Shown here: positions 47,090-58,896 of the stretch, in pieces
How positions within the stretch are numbered: the first letter of the stretch is position 1
How the letters are laid out: each line of letters opens with the position of its first letter
From: Burkholderiaceae bacterium
Lineage (GTDB): Bacteria; Pseudomonadota; Gammaproteobacteria; Burkholderiales; Burkholderiaceae
NCBI GenBank assembly: GCA_947447945.1
Contig: CANFLR010000003.1
Coordinates: 1-64,000 of the forward strand
DNA length: 64,000 bases
Direction: 5' to 3'
Program-made: the position numbers and the translations under genes
Notes under the pieces: model-generated
The model's input: only the letters and a program-made list of their open reading frames with translations
Told to the model about the DNA's origin: nothing
The model's database searches: none

Positions 47090-47983
47090 TTGAGCACATC
47101 AGTACGCAAACTTCGCTTTACTAAAATGCATGGTGCTGGCAATGACTTCATTGTGCTCAATGGCATTAATCAAGACCTGGGTGGTATTACTCGTGAGCAA
47201 TGGCAAAAGCTAGCTCATCGTCAATTTGGTATTGGCGCAGATCAAATTCTCTTAGTTGAAAAAGCAAGGCGTCCGGATGCCGATTTTCGGTACCGGATTT
47301 TTAATGCTGATGGTGGAGAAGTAGAGCAGTGTGGTAATGGTTCGCGCTGCTTTGTACGCTTTGTATTAGATCAAGGTCTCTCCACTAAGAATCCTTTACG
47401 TGTTGAAGTTGCCCATATGGTTCTGACATTGAGGTCCCATCCCGATGGGCAGATTGAGGTCGACATGGGTGCGCCTATTTTTGAGCACTCGCAAATCCCC
47501 TTCAAGGCAGATGGCTTAGCAAGCAAACAAGAATTTCATGAAATGCTCTATGCGTTACCGATTAGCAAAAATCCTGGCGCACATGACGATTGGATCGGGG
47601 TGCTATCGATGGGTAACCCACACGCAGTTCAAGTGGTGGGTGATTTGAGTAGCGCCCCAGTCACAACAGAAGGACCCCTCATTGAAAAGCATCCCGCCTT
47701 TCCAAAGGGCGTAAATGCAGGTTATATGCAAATCCTCAATCGACATGAAATCAAACTCCGGGTCTTTGAGCGTGGCGCTGGGGAAACCCTTGCATGCGGA
47801 ACTGGTGCTTGCGCTGCAGTTGTTTCAGGTATTCGTCGCGGCATGTTGGATACTCCCGTCAAAGTGCGTACACGCGGAGGGGAGTTACACATCGCCTGGG
47901 GTGGCATCGTCAATGATGTCGCTCAATCCGTCATCATGACCGGACCAGCCACTACCGTGTTTGAAGGTGAAACAGAGATCTAA
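47090..47983 (+). CDS. dapF: diaminopimelate epimerase
   Basis: 297 residues. Both active-site cysteines are present: [10 protein letters not shown] and [11 protein letters not shown]. The N-terminus [15 protein letters not shown] is diagnostic. It interconverts LL- and meso-diaminopimelate for peptidoglycan and lysine synthesis. The start is a TTG at 47090 preceded by AGGAAAG with good spacing; no closer ATG keeps the conserved beginning. Convergent with pyrE. Confidence 0.96.
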   Translation: MSTSVRKLRFTKMHGAGNDFIVLNGINQDLGGITREQWQKLAHRQFGIGADQILLVEKARRPDADFRYRIFNADGGEVEQCGNGSRCFVRFVLDQGLSTKNPLRVEVAHMVLTLRSHPDGQIEVDMGAPIFEHSQIPFKADGLASKQEFHEMLYALPISKNPGAHDDWIGVLSMGNPHAVQVVGDLSSAPVTTEGPLIEKHPAFPKGVNAGYMQILNRHEIKLRVFERGAGETLACGTGACAAVVSGIRRGMLDTPVKVRTRGGELHIAWGGIVNDVAQSVIMTGPATTVFEGETEI

Positions 47984-47993
47984 GGCGCCTAGC

Positions 47994-48662
47994 CTAGATC
48001 CCGTATTTTTCGCGGTAGGCTTTTACTGCTGGCAAATAATGCGTTAGCTCGGTAGCGCTAGATGCCGTTAAAAAAGCCATTAGGTCAGCCAGATTTGCAA
48101 TCGCGATCACCGGTAAACCAAACTCTTTTTCAACTGCTTGCACTGCTGATTGATCGCCAATCTCAACCGCGGTGCCCGACCTCTCCATGCGATCCAAGGC
48201 AATCAACACCGCAGCCGGCTCTGCTCCAGCTTTGCGAATGAGCTCAACCGACTCCCGCACTGACGTTCCAGCAGAAATCACGTCATCGATGATCACCACC
48301 CTACCTTTGACCGGAGCACCAACCAGTGTGCCACCCTCACCGTGATCTTTGGCTTCTTTACGGTTGTAGGCATAAGGCACATTACGACCTCCATCAGCCA
48401 AAGCAATTGCTGTAGCAGCAGCCAAAGTAATGCCCTTATAGGCCGGGCCATACAGCATGTCAAACCCAATTTTCGACTCTTGCAAGGCTTTGGCGTAATA
48501 ACGACCCAAGGCGCTTAAGCGTGCCCCATCATTAAAACCACCCGCATTGAAAAAATAAGGGGAAAGTCTGCCTGCTTTGGTTTTAAACTCCCCGAACGAC
48601 AAAACCTTTGCCTCAAGGGCAAAACGAATAAAGTTAACTTGATTAGAATTTTCAGAGCTCAT
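47994..48662 (-). CDS. pyrE: orotate phosphoribosyltransferase
   Basis: 222 residues. The PRPP-binding motif is VVIIDDVISAGTSVRE, and SPYFFNAGGFNDGARL is the PyrE-specific opening. It makes orotidine monophosphate from orotate and PRPP. Divergent from the exonuclease gene by 8 bases, so the two starts share a very short intergenic region; promoters must lie inside the coding regions or be weak. Confidence 0.96.
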   Translation of the reverse strand: MSSENSNQVNFIRFALEAKVLSFGEFKTKAGRLSPYFFNAGGFNDGARLSALGRYYAKALQESKIGFDMLYGPAYKGITLAAATAIALADGGRNVPYAYNRKEAKDHGEGGTLVGAPVKGRVVIIDDVISAGTSVRESVELIRKAGAEPAAVLIALDRMERSGTAVEIGDQSAVQAVEKEFGLPVIAIANLADLMAFLTASSATELTHYLPAVKAYREKYGI

Positions 48663-48670
48663 AGGACTAC

Positions 48671-49453
48671 ATGTTACGCATCATTTCAGCCAATCTCAAC
48701 GGTATCCGTTCCGCAGTCAAAAAAGGCTTTCTGCCATGGGCTGTCAGTCAAAAAGCTGACTTTATTTGCATGCAAGAGCTCAAGGCCCAGCGCGATGACT
48801 TAGAGGATGAGATTCTTAATCCAGATGGCCTACATGGTTACTTTCATCATGCTGAGAAAAAAGGCTACAGTGGCTGCGGTATCTATACACCCCACAAGCC
48901 AGATAATGTGCTCTATGGCTATGGCAATGAAGAGTTTGATGCTGAGGGTCGATATGTAGAGGTTCGCTTCAAACAGCTCTCTGTAATCTCAGTCTATATG
49001 CCCTCTGGGTCTAGCTCCCCAGAACGGCAAGAAGCCAAGTACCGCTATCTCGATAGTTTCTTACCCCATCTTATTGCACTCAAAAAATCCGGTGGAGAAA
49101 TCGTTCTTTGCGGCGACGTCAATATTGCTCACCATGAGATCGATCTCAAAAACTGGAAAGGCAATGTCAAGAACTCCGGATTTTTACCCGAAGAGCGCGC
49201 TTGGCTCACGCAACTCTTTAATGAAATCGGGTATGTAGACGTCTACAGGTCAATTGAGCCTGAGGCTGGAGAGGGCTGCTATACCTGGTGGAGCAATCGT
49301 GGCCAAGCCTATGCCAAGAATGTGGGTTGGCGTATTGACTATCAGATCGCCACCCCCGGAATTGCCGCTAGCGCCAAGAAGACCTCTGTTTATAAAGATG
49401 AACGCTTTTCAGACCACGCGCCCTTAATCATCGACTATGACTGGTCTACTTAA
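48671..49453 (+). CDS. xth: exodeoxyribonuclease III
   Basis: 260 residues of the AP endonuclease/ExoIII family: SANLNGIRSAVKKGF, CMQELKAQ (metal glutamate), CGDVNIAHHEIDL (Asp-Asn) and SDHAPLIIDY (catalytic Asp-His). It repairs abasic sites and trims 3' ends. The gene's last 8 bases overlap the end of the AmpG-like gene on the other strand. Confidence 0.95.
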   Translation: MLRIISANLNGIRSAVKKGFLPWAVSQKADFICMQELKAQRDDLEDEILNPDGLHGYFHHAEKKGYSGCGIYTPHKPDNVLYGYGNEEFDAEGRYVEVRFKQLSVISVYMPSGSSSPERQEAKYRYLDSFLPHLIALKKSGGEIVLCGDVNIAHHEIDLKNWKGNVKNSGFLPEERAWLTQLFNEIGYVDVYRSIEPEAGEGCYTWWSNRGQAYAKNVGWRIDYQIATPGIAASAKKTSVYKDERFSDHAPLIIDYDWST

Positions 49454-50714
49454 GTTCACTGGAGATATCAGTCTCTGCAGTTTCATTCCAAGGCGCAATT
49501 TTCATCAATAAGAGCATGCCTGGAATAGCGAGGACAAAACACAGTATGAAGAAATCAAACCAGCCGAGCGCCTCAACGATATAACCCGTTATGGCATTAA
49601 TAAATGTACGAGGCACTGCAGCAAGACTCGTGAATAAGGCAAATTGGGTTGCTGTGTACCGAGGATCTGTTGTCTGAGCAATATAGGCGGTGAAAGCTGC
49701 GGTGCCCAAACCAACTGCAAAGGCTTCAAAACCAATCACCCATGCCAATACCCAAGGACTCAGTCCAACCTTAGCCAAGATAGCAAAACCTAAAATTGCT
49801 ACCGCTTGCAATACCCCAAAAATCCACAGTCCACGCGCAATAGTCATCTTCTGTAGCCAATAAGCACCCAGTAAGCCCCCGCCTAAGCTTGCCCACAAGC
49901 CTGCATTCTTAGCAACTAAGCCAATCTGAGTACGAGTAAAGCCAAGATCCATATAAAAAGGCGTAGCTAAAGCAGTTGCCATCGAGTCCCCGAGCTTATA
50001 TAGAAATATAAAAGCCAAAATAAGCAGCGCAAATTTCCAGCCACGCCGATGAATAAATTCCTTGAATGGCTCAATCACTGCAGCACGCAATGTTTGCGGT
50101 GGCGTGCCGCGCAAAGAAGGCTCGGGAAGCAGGAGTGTTGTCAAAATGCCAACCGAAATAAATGCGCCCGTGATCATAAAAACTGTTGACCATGGCATAA
50201 AGTCTGACAGGATGAGTGAAAGTGATCCTGGTACCAATGTCGACAACTTATAGGCATTTACAAACACTGCGGTACCAGAACCTAATTGTGAATCTGCAAG
50301 CCACTCTCGGCGATAGGCATCAATCACAATATCTTGGCTTGCTGAGAAAAAAGCAATGATGGCTGCAAGCCATACGACAATCCAAATATCCGTTACGGGA
50401 TTAAAACAACCCATCACCATGACTGCTGCCATCGTGATCACTTGTGTAATGAGCATCCAGCCACGACGTCTTCCCAAGAGTGGAATCGGATAACGATCCA
50501 AAAAAGGTGACCATAAAAATTTCCAGGTATAGGGAAAACCTACCAAAGCGAATAAACCAATCGCCTTTAAATCAACGCCTTCTGATCTCAACCATGCCGA
50601 TAGTAAGTTGTATAGAATGAATAAAGGAAGCCCGCTAGTAAAGCCCAAGAAGGCGCAAGCTACTAAAGCCTTGGTATTGCTCGGGGTTTTAGGTGTTGAA
50701 GTGTTGTCGCTCAT
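49446..50714 (-). CDS. AmpG-like MFS transporter
   Basis: 422 residues with about 12 membrane helices in MFS pattern. GFTSGLPLFILYNLLSAWLRSEGVDLKAIGLF near the N-terminus is typical of AmpG permeases, and PFLDRYPIPLLGRRRGWM is the loop 2-3 signature. AmpG imports anhydromuropeptides released by lytic transglycosylases for peptidoglycan recycling. It is the last gene of the argB-slmA-metX-metW run, as in other Burkholderiales. Confidence 0.85.
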   Translation of the reverse strand: MSDNTSTPKTPSNTKALVACAFLGFTSGLPLFILYNLLSAWLRSEGVDLKAIGLFALVGFPYTWKFLWSPFLDRYPIPLLGRRRGWMLITQVITMAAVMVMGCFNPVTDIWIVVWLAAIIAFFSASQDIVIDAYRREWLADSQLGSGTAVFVNAYKLSTLVPGSLSLILSDFMPWSTVFMITGAFISVGILTTLLLPEPSLRGTPPQTLRAAVIEPFKEFIHRRGWKFALLILAFIFLYKLGDSMATALATPFYMDLGFTRTQIGLVAKNAGLWASLGGGLLGAYWLQKMTIARGLWIFGVLQAVAILGFAILAKVGLSPWVLAWVIGFEAFAVGLGTAAFTAYIAQTTDPRYTATQFALFTSLAAVPRTFINAITGYIVEALGWFDFFILCFVLAIPGMLLLMKIAPWNETAETDISSELK

Positions 50715-50725
50715 GCCCAGTAGGC

Positions 50726-51307
50726 TTATGCACGACGAACGCGGAATAAAGCAAGGCTACCAAATAGATTTGGCAATAAAGTAACCTCGCGACCTTCGTG
50801 CAAGATGCAACGATCAACGATCTTTAATCCCAGACTGGAAGCCAGCCTTTCAAAATCAGCCACTGTCAGTACGCGCACATTCGGCGTGTTGTACCACTGA
50901 TAGGGAAGACTCTTAGACACCGGCATATGACCAAATCCCACTGCCAAGCGATGTGACCAATGACCAAAGTTTGGAAAAGAGACCACTGATTCCTTGCCAA
51001 CCCGAACCACCTCACGCAAAATCTTTTCAGTTTGATGAATGGTTTGCAAGGTTTGAGACAAAACAACCGTGTCAAAACTATTGTTCTCAAATAAGGCTAG
51101 GCCTCCCTCGAGATTTTGCTGAATCACATTTAAACTTTTTTGAACGCAGGACAGCACGCGCGCATCATCAATTTCAACACCATAGGCATGCACCGGTTTT
51201 TGTTTTTGCAAAAACTCTAAAAAGCTACCATCCCCACAACCCAGATCCAAGACCTGGCTATTAGGCTCTATCCATTTAGAGATGGCTACAAAGTCTGCGC
51301 GCTTCAT
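50726..51307 (-). CDS. metW: methionine biosynthesis protein MetW
   Basis: 193 residues. The SAM-type methyltransferase fold is seen in [16 protein letters not shown], followed by [23 protein letters not shown], a MetW landmark. MetW works with MetX in homoserine acylation in beta- and gammaproteobacteria and may activate it rather than methylate anything. It overlaps metX by 4 bases, consistent with joint action. Confidence 0.94.
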   Translation of the reverse strand: MKRADFVAISKWIEPNSQVLDLGCGDGSFLEFLQKQKPVHAYGVEIDDARVLSCVQKSLNVIQQNLEGGLALFENNSFDTVVLSQTLQTIHQTEKILREVVRVGKESVVSFPNFGHWSHRLAVGFGHMPVSKSLPYQWYNTPNVRVLTVADFERLASSLGLKIVDRCILHEGREVTLLPNLFGSLALFRVRRA

Positions 51308-52443
51308 TTAAGGGCCTCACGCATTGTTCCAAAGTAAGCACGAATGAGGTTGTGATAACGCGGGTCATCTAACAAAAAAGCATCGTGTCCATGGGGAGCA
51401 TCAATCTCCGCGTAACTGACTTCACTCTTATTACTCAGTAAAGACTCCACAATTTCGCGACTACGATTTGGCGGGAAGCGCCAATCGGTTGAAAAACTGA
51501 CGACCAAAAACTTAGCCTGCACTTCTGCTAGCGCCCGATTCAAGCTACCTTCATAACGACGTGAAGGATCAAAGTAATCTAAAGCACGAGTAATCAACAG
51601 ATAGGTGTTGGCGTCAAAATAAGTGGAAAACTTATCACCCTGATGGCGTAAGTAACTTTCCACTTCAAACTCGACGTCAAAGCTAAAACGATAATCGTTT
51701 GACTCACCATTGGGTCGTTGTAATTCACGGCCAAATTTTTCAGCCATGTCATCATCCGACAAATAGGTGATATGACCGACCATACGCGCCAATCTCAATC
51801 CGCGCTTAGGCACTACATCAAACTCATAGTAGTTCCCCCCATGAAAATCAGGGTCGGACAGGATGGCATTACGAGCAACTTCGTTAAACGCAATATTCTG
51901 GGCACTCAATTTGGGGGTCGAAGCAATTACCACACAGTGATCTAGGCGCTTAGGAAACTGAATTGACCAGGCCATCGCCTGCATACCACCAAGGCTACCC
52001 CCCATCACCGCAGCAAACTTTCGAATACCCAGCTTATCAGCTAGGCGTGCTTGGGTGTTCACCCAATCTTCCACGGTCACTACGGGAAAATCTGCGCCGT
52101 AAGGCTTGCTAGTTGCTGGATTGATACTCATCGGCCCAGTAGACCCAAAACAAGAACCTAAATTATTCACACCAATCACGAAAAAATGGTCGGTATCAAC
52201 TGGCTTGCCAGGGCCAATCATACTATCCCACCAGCCAATGTCTTCAGCATCTTCTGGGGCAGGTCCCGCAACATGATGAGAAGCATTTAAGGCATGACAA
52301 ATCAGAACGGCATTACTTTTATCAGCGTTTAACTTGCCGTAAGTTTCAATGACTAAGTCATAGCCCGATAACATGGCGCCACTCTGCAAAGGCAAGGGCT
52401 CGGCAAAGTGGATAGTATTTCTAGAGAGGTGTAGCTCGCTCAT
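51304..52443 (-). CDS. metX: homoserine O-acyltransferase MetX
   Basis: 379 residues of the alpha/beta hydrolase fold. The nucleophile motif is [13 protein letters not shown], with the catalytic Asp in [10 protein letters not shown] and the His in [13 protein letters not shown]. MetX acylates homoserine with acetyl- or succinyl-CoA for direct methionine synthesis; the acyl donor cannot be told here, and MetW-linked MetX proteins are often succinyltransferases. It overlaps slmA by 4 bases and metW by 4 bases, making a compact operon. Confidence 0.94.
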   Translation of the reverse strand: MSELHLSRNTIHFAEPLPLQSGAMLSGYDLVIETYGKLNADKSNAVLICHALNASHHVAGPAPEDAEDIGWWDSMIGPGKPVDTDHFFVIGVNNLGSCFGSTGPMSINPATSKPYGADFPVVTVEDWVNTQARLADKLGIRKFAAVMGGSLGGMQAMAWSIQFPKRLDHCVVIASTPKLSAQNIAFNEVARNAILSDPDFHGGNYYEFDVVPKRGLRLARMVGHITYLSDDDMAEKFGRELQRPNGESNDYRFSFDVEFEVESYLRHQGDKFSTYFDANTYLLITRALDYFDPSRRYEGSLNRALAEVQAKFLVVSFSTDWRFPPNRSREIVESLLSNKSEVSYAEIDAPHGHDAFLLDDPRYHNLIRAYFGTMREALK

Positions 52444-53096
52444 TCGGAGAGAAGAATGCGAAGGCTAATATCAGATGCATCCGTGGGTAACTTCTTAAAA
52501 CCACTGCGTGCAAAACGATGCCAGCGACCCAAAACAAAACTCATCAACATCGCCGCCCGAATGCTAACTTCCTCTTGCCCTATCTGTGCCCATGTACCGC
52601 CTTGAGTTTGGGCAATCCGCAAAGCCTGCTTTAAAGAAGCCTCGACACGATCTAAGACTTGAGTAATTCGCTCCTGCAAGCGATCATCTTCTTGCAATAA
52701 CGCATCGCCCAACAATACGCGGGTCATACCAGGATTTTTTTCTGCGAAGAAAAGTAGCATCTGCAAAATACCGCGTGCTTGTGCAAGCCCAGACTCTTCT
52801 TTTTGATTGATCTGGTTTATCAAACCAAAAACGGTTTGCTCAATAAAGGCAATCAAGCCCTCAAACATTTGCGCTTTGCTGGCAAAGTGACGGTATAGAG
52901 CAGCTTCAGAAACTTGAATTTGGGCAGCTAATGCCGCAGTGGTAACGCGCTCACCCTTAGGGTGTTGCAACATCTCAGCAAGCACTTGCAAAATCTGTAA
53001 ACGACGCTCACCGGGGCGGGGACGCTTGCGTACCTTGCCAGCCTCTCCATTAATGGTTTCGATCTCTGACGGCTCTAAAGAATCACGCATGATCAT
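52440..53096 (-). CDS. slmA: nucleoid occlusion factor SlmA
   Basis: 218 residues of the TetR fold. The helix-turn-helix [22 protein letters not shown] is nearly that of known SlmA proteins, and the N-terminus has the basic [20 protein letters not shown] segment. SlmA binds DNA around the nucleoid and blocks FtsZ assembly there. It lies 16 bases downstream of argB and overlaps metX by 4 bases. Confidence 0.88.
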   Translation of the reverse strand: MIMRDSLEPSEIETINGEAGKVRKRPRPGERRLQILQVLAEMLQHPKGERVTTAALAAQIQVSEAALYRHFASKAQMFEGLIAFIEQTVFGLINQINQKEESGLAQARGILQMLLFFAEKNPGMTRVLLGDALLQEDDRLQERITQVLDRVEASLKQALRIAQTQGGTWAQIGQEEVSIRAAMLMSFVLGRWHRFARSGFKKLPTDASDISLRILLSE

Positions 53097-53112
53097 ATCT
53101 CTTGTCTATAGC

Positions 53113-54521
<1,409 letters not shown>

Positions 54522-54623
54522 TTCATTCTTTCCGAGGATTTGAAGCATTATTGCCTCATTCTGCCAAAGTTTTACGACCTTTTATCAATATTGACCGTGG
54601 CGGCAGATTGTATCCGAACCTGC

Positions 54624-55661
54624 CTAAGCTAAACACCCCTCGAGCCCAGCCATTAGGGTGTCCTTGGGTAAATCAATGCCGATAAATACCATCCGGGTCT
54701 GCTTGGGCTCAACCCCCCATAAACCAGCCAAATCACTACCCATCATCTGGTGAACCCCCTGCAATACCACTTTTCGGTTACTTCCCTTCACATAGAGGAC
54801 ACCCTTATAGCGCAGCATCTTCTCCCCAAATACCTCCAAAATGCCCCCCAAGAAGTCTTCCAATTTTTGATGATCAAAGGGTTTATCACTACGAAAAACA
54901 AAGGATTGGATCCGGTCTGTGTGTCCTGCATGGTCATGATGATGGTCATGGCCGTGGTGATCGTGGCTATGGTCATGACCGCAATTGCTGTGATCATGGT
55001 CATCTTGCCCCAAGAAATGGGGGTCAATATCCAACTTAGCATTCAAATTAAAGCCCTTGAGGTCCAAAACCGCCTCCAATGGCACTACCCCTTTAGAAAT
55101 CCCGGTAATGGGCGCTCTGGGGTTCATATGCATCAGGCGGGCACGCAATGCCTCCACGTCGGCAGGGCTTACTAGGTCAGTCTTGGTAATAAAAATTTGA
55201 TCTGCAAAACCGACTTGACGCTGGGCTTCTTCATGTTCGGTAAGCTGATGCTGGCCATGCTTAGCGTCTACGAGAGTCACCACAGCATCCAAAACATAGT
55301 GATCAGCTACATCGTCATCCATAAAAAAGGTTTGGGCTACAGGGCCTGGATTAGCAACCCCAGTGGTCTCAATGACCACCCGATCAAAGCTAATCTTCTT
55401 TTCTTTACGCTGCTCCCAAAGCGCGTTCAGGGCATCGACTAGGTCCCCACGAATCGTGCAGCAAATACAACCATTACTCATCTGCACAATATTCTCTTCA
55501 CTGTCCTGAACCAAAATATCGTTATCGATATTCTCTTCGCCAAACTCATTTTCGATCACGGCAATTTTCTTGCCATGCTGCTCAGTCAGGATGTGTTTCA
55601 ACAGAGTCGTTTTACCGCTCCCCAAAAAACCTGTGAGAATCGTTACTGGTATTAATGCCAT
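54624..55661 (-). CDS. CobW/P47K-type GTPase, putative metal chaperone
   Basis: 345 residues from the second of two adjacent ATGs (better spacing from GGAG). The P-loop [33 protein letters not shown] with the CxCC metal-binding motif, and TKTDLVS are the COG0523 core. Between the GTPase and C-terminal CobW_C domain lies a striking histidine/aspartate-rich linker (about residues 205-238) with more than a dozen histidines, suited to bind zinc or another transition metal. Likely a zinc or cobalt insertase; the target is unknown. Promoter elements are not evident. Confidence 0.9.
   Translation of the reverse strand: MALIPVTILTGFLGSGKTTLLKHILTEQHGKKIAVIENEFGEENIDNDILVQDSEENIVQMSNGCICCTIRGDLVDALNALWEQRKEKKISFDRVVIETTGVANPGPVAQTFFMDDDVADHYVLDAVVTLVDAKHGQHQLTEHEEAQRQVGFADQIFITKTDLVSPADVEALRARLMHMNPRAPITGISKGVVPLEAVLDLKGFNLNAKLDIDPHFLGQDDHDHSNCGHDHSHDHHGHDHHHDHAGHTDRIQSFVFRSDKPFDHQKLEDFLGGILEVFGEKMLRYKGVLYVKGSNRKVVLQGVHQMMGSDLAGLWGVEPKQTRMVFIGIDLPKDTLMAGLEGCLA
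54928..55010 (-). repeat. His/Asp-rich low-complexity stretch inside the CobW gene
   Basis: The DNA is a degenerate run of ATGGTCATG-like units that encodes alternating His-Asp residues. It is a coding low-complexity region and not a separate repeat element; its length may vary between strains. Confidence 0.6.
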
Positions 55662-55729
55662 CATGGCTCCATTTAAATTCTAGGAATAGATCATCCCCAA
55701 CGGGGAAACCTTGTATCTTACCGAGTTAT

Positions 55730-56743
55730 TCAACCTTTACCAGCCTTTGCTCGCGGATGCGCTTTGTCATAGGCCTGCGCTAGGTGCTGAAAATCCAGAG
55801 AAGTGTAAATTTGGGTGCTGGCGATGCTGGCATGCCCCAACATCTCCTGCACGGCACGTAGGTCCTGGGAAGATTGCAATACGTGACTTGCAAAACTGTG
55901 GCGCATCATATGGGGATGAACATGGGTTGGCAGGCCGGCACGCATGGCTAGGGTACGTAAACGCGCCTGAACCGTTCTAGGTGACAAGCGTGCACCGGTC
56001 GCAGAGATAAATAATGCAGGGGATTGCTGGGCATACTCGGCGCTATCACGCAATTCTCGCCAGGTCTGCAAAGCCTGCATGGCTGGGACGCCCACCGGCA
56101 CAGAGCGACGCTTACCCCCTTTACCCAAAACCGTCACCTCAGCGGCATCCCAATCAAGCCATCCCGCGGACTCGTATTGGCGGTCTTTGCTTTGCATGAC
56201 ATCAATCCCTAAGAGCTCTGAAAGACGCAATCCGGAGGAGTAGAGCAAATCCACAATGGCCGCATCACGAATCGACTCGAGATCTCGCTTTTCTTGTGCC
56301 TCGCGTAATACCTGATGAACAAGTGCTAAAGCCTGCTCGACTGAGAGGGCTTTAGGTAAAGATTTCAATCGTTTAGGGGCTTTGACATCATCTACTGGAT
56401 TGGCGCTCAATGTAGTCCTCACGCTGCCAGACAAAGCATCTCGACGCGCGCCTTTTTCAGTAATCCAGTCATACCAGCCACGCCAAGCGGACAATCCTCT
56501 TGCAATCGTTCTGGAGGACTTGCCCTTTGCATGCCATCTTCCAGCCCAGCGACGCACATGACTATTGCTGACCTTTAATAACTCAACGGAATCGGCAGTA
56601 GCAAAATTTTGTAACTCGGTTAAATCCATACGATACGCTTTGAGCGTATGCGCAGATAGTTGACGCAACACATGTAGCTCATGCAGGTATTCCTGCACAA
56701 GGGGATGCAGTTCAGTCGACTGCGGCTTCATAGGCTTGGACAC
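55730..56743 (-). CDS. xerC: tyrosine recombinase XerC
   Basis: 337 residues. The N-terminal SAM-like core-binding domain (residues about 14-110) precedes the catalytic domain with Arg in SSGLRLSELLG, HMMRHSFASHVLQ and GHASIASTQIYTSLDF (the tyrosine nucleophile). XerC with XerD resolves chromosome dimers at dif. It starts with a GTG at 56743, though an in-frame ATG at 56731 is equally possible, and it overlaps the DUF484 gene by 32 bases. This DUF484-xerC pairing is typical of proteobacteria. Confidence 0.93.
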   Translation of the reverse strand: MSKPMKPQSTELHPLVQEYLHELHVLRQLSAHTLKAYRMDLTELQNFATADSVELLKVSNSHVRRWAGRWHAKGKSSRTIARGLSAWRGWYDWITEKGARRDALSGSVRTTLSANPVDDVKAPKRLKSLPKALSVEQALALVHQVLREAQEKRDLESIRDAAIVDLLYSSGLRLSELLGIDVMQSKDRQYESAGWLDWDAAEVTVLGKGGKRRSVPVGVPAMQALQTWRELRDSAEYAQQSPALFISATGARLSPRTVQARLRTLAMRAGLPTHVHPHMMRHSFASHVLQSSQDLRAVQEMLGHASIASTQIYTSLDFQHLAQAYDKAHPRAKAGKG

Positions 56744-57392
56744 GATCCAAAGCTGCAGCAGTTAATTCAGCAATTTGGCGCAAATAGAATGCACCCATAT
56801 CAGCAGTAAAACGAGACTCATCCTTGCTTGCCAACAACAACACGGCTGGAGCTTGTTTGGCAGCTTTACCGCTTTTTCCTAAGGGTAGACCAACTGCCAC
56901 CATACTTTGCCATTCTGTATCGATCTTGATTGCCGTTGCCAATAGATCAACGCTAGCCGCTGCTAACTCTCTCGCAGATCCACAGAGAGGAGTGTCAATC
57001 CAAGGGCCGAAAGCATTGTTTGGGGGCAAAATATGTGCGGCATCTACCTCAAACACTTCTGCTAAACCCGTAGTAACGGCAGCTTCTACATCCGCTTTCG
57101 TGTTGGCACTCATCAAACGTAATAACCATGCAACCAAACCTTGCTGTGTTTTATCGTTACGACTACCAAAATGAAGCATCTCATTCAAGCGACGATTGAG
57201 CTCTTGATTTTGTGAGCGCAAAATAGTCATTTGACGCTCTTGGAGTGAGATCGCACGATCCTCGTGTGGATGCTTCAAGCGAATCTCATTTAAAAGACTG
57301 GCGTAACGCTCAAAAAAGCCCGGGGTTGCGCGCAACCACTCGGCCACTAACTCTTCTTGCTCTTCCTGTTTTGGATCAATTGCGCTCATCAA
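56712..57392 (-). CDS. DUF484 family protein
   Basis: 226 residues: EEQEELVAEWLRATPGFFERYASLL and ISLQERQMTILRSQNQEL (predicted coiled coil near 45-75), then a GAF-like domain ending ELTAAALDRVQAYEAA. The family is always beside xerC or dapF; function unknown. Overlaps xerC by 32 bases, so the two proteins are likely co-produced. Confidence 0.85.
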   Translation of the reverse strand: MMSAIDPKQEEQEELVAEWLRATPGFFERYASLLNEIRLKHPHEDRAISLQERQMTILRSQNQELNRRLNEMLHFGSRNDKTQQGLVAWLLRLMSANTKADVEAAVTTGLAEVFEVDAAHILPPNNAFGPWIDTPLCGSARELAAASVDLLATAIKIDTEWQSMVAVGLPLGKSGKAAKQAPAVLLLASKDESRFTADMGAFYLRQIAELTAAALDRVQAYEAAVD

Positions 57393-57426
57393 TTTCTTTC
57401 TTTGTCATTCGTTTGCATTGGTTGAT

Positions 57427-58896
57427 TTAGCCAAGTTTTTTGCGGAGCAATTCATTCACTTGACCAGGATTCGCTTTGCCTTGTGAGGCCTTCATAATTT
57501 GACCAACCAACGCGTTAAAGGCTTTTTCTTTGCCAGAGCGGAACTCTTCAACAGACTTTTCATTGGCCGCCAACACCTGATCAATCATAGCCTCTAACTC
57601 CCCGCTATCGCTAATCTGCTTTAGTCCTTTGGCATCAATGATGTGATCAACGGTGCTAATGGTCTTTCCTGACAGAGCTTCTTCCCACAGCATGGCAAAA
57701 ATATCTTTAGCAATTTTGTTGGAGATCGTGCCATCTGCAGTCCGGGTTAATAATGGCGCCAAATGCTCGGCTTTTAAGGGGGCGTCGGCTACGGCCATTC
57801 CTACTCGATTGACTGCTGAAGCAAATTCTCCTGCGATCAAGTTGGCAGCAGCCTTTGCCAAGGGCTTACCCACAAGCGTCAACAAGTCTTCAAAGACTTT
57901 GGCAGTATCGCGATCTTGCGTTAGTAACTGGGCGTCGTAAGCACTCAGACCAAAGTCATCTTGCCACTGCTTTCGCAATTGCGCTGGCAAGGTGGGCATC
58001 TTGCTGCGTACCTGAGCTATCCATGCGTCATCAATAATCACAGGTAGCAAATCTGGATCTGGAAAATAACGGTAGTCGTTGGCGTCTTCTTTACTGCGCA
58101 TGCTACGCGTTTCTTGGCGGTCCGGATCATACAGACGCGTTTCCTGCACAACGGTACCGCCATCTTCAATCAACTCAATTTGGCGACGCACTTCATACTG
58201 AATTGCCTCTTCCAAAAAACGGAATGAGTTCAAATTTTTAATCTCACAACGCGTGCCAAATTCAGCCTGACCTTTGGGGCGCACAGAAACGTTGGCATCA
58301 CAACGGAAAGATCCTTCTTGCATATTGCCGTCGCAAACACCCAACCAAACGACTAGTCCATGCAATGCTTTTGCATAAGCCACAGCCTCCGCCGCACTAC
58401 GCATAACAGGCTCGGTAACGATTTCCAGCAATGGCGTACCAGCACGATTTAAATCAATACCACTCGATACTTCTCCATGAGGGCCAATAAAACCTTCCTC
58501 ATGAACCGACTTGCCAGCATCTTCTTCCATGTGCGCGCGAGTTAACTCAACTACTTTGACCTCATCGCCGACCAGAATTTCAAGATGACCGCCAATCACA
58601 ACTGGGATCTCAAACTGACTAATCTGGTAACCCTTAGGTAGGTCTGGATAAAAATAATTCTTACGCGCAAAAATGCTCGCTGGCGAAATCTTTGCCCCAA
58701 CCGCTAAGCCAAAACGAATCGCATGCTCTACCGCCTGACGATTCAGTACTGGCAAGACTCCAGGCAAAGCCAAATCCACTGGGCAAGCTTGTGTATTGGG
58801 CTCGGCGCCAAAACGGGTGCTGGCACCACTAAAAATCTTCGATTGCGTTTGCAATTGCGCATGGGTTTCTAAACCAATAACCACTTCCCATTGCAT
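57427..58896 (-). CDS. gatB: Asp-tRNA(Asn)/Glu-tRNA(Gln) amidotransferase subunit B
   Basis: 489 residues counted from the second of two adjacent ATGs. [20 protein letters not shown] is the opening, with the tRNA-binding cradle motif [19 protein letters not shown], and the YqeY-like tail domain is complete ([14 protein letters not shown]). GatCAB converts misacylated Glu-tRNA-Gln or Asp-tRNA-Asn to the correct amide form. gatC, gatA and gatB follow each other with 1-4-base overlaps in a single operon. Confidence 0.96.
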   Translation of the reverse strand: MQWEVVIGLETHAQLQTQSKIFSGASTRFGAEPNTQACPVDLALPGVLPVLNRQAVEHAIRFGLAVGAKISPASIFARKNYFYPDLPKGYQISQFEIPVVIGGHLEILVGDEVKVVELTRAHMEEDAGKSVHEEGFIGPHGEVSSGIDLNRAGTPLLEIVTEPVMRSAAEAVAYAKALHGLVVWLGVCDGNMQEGSFRCDANVSVRPKGQAEFGTRCEIKNLNSFRFLEEAIQYEVRRQIELIEDGGTVVQETRLYDPDRQETRSMRSKEDANDYRYFPDPDLLPVIIDDAWIAQVRSKMPTLPAQLRKQWQDDFGLSAYDAQLLTQDRDTAKVFEDLLTLVGKPLAKAAANLIAGEFASAVNRVGMAVADAPLKAEHLAPLLTRTADGTISNKIAKDIFAMLWEEALSGKTISTVDHIIDAKGLKQISDSGELEAMIDQVLAANEKSVEEFRSGKEKAFNALVGQIMKASQGKANPGQVNELLRKKLG

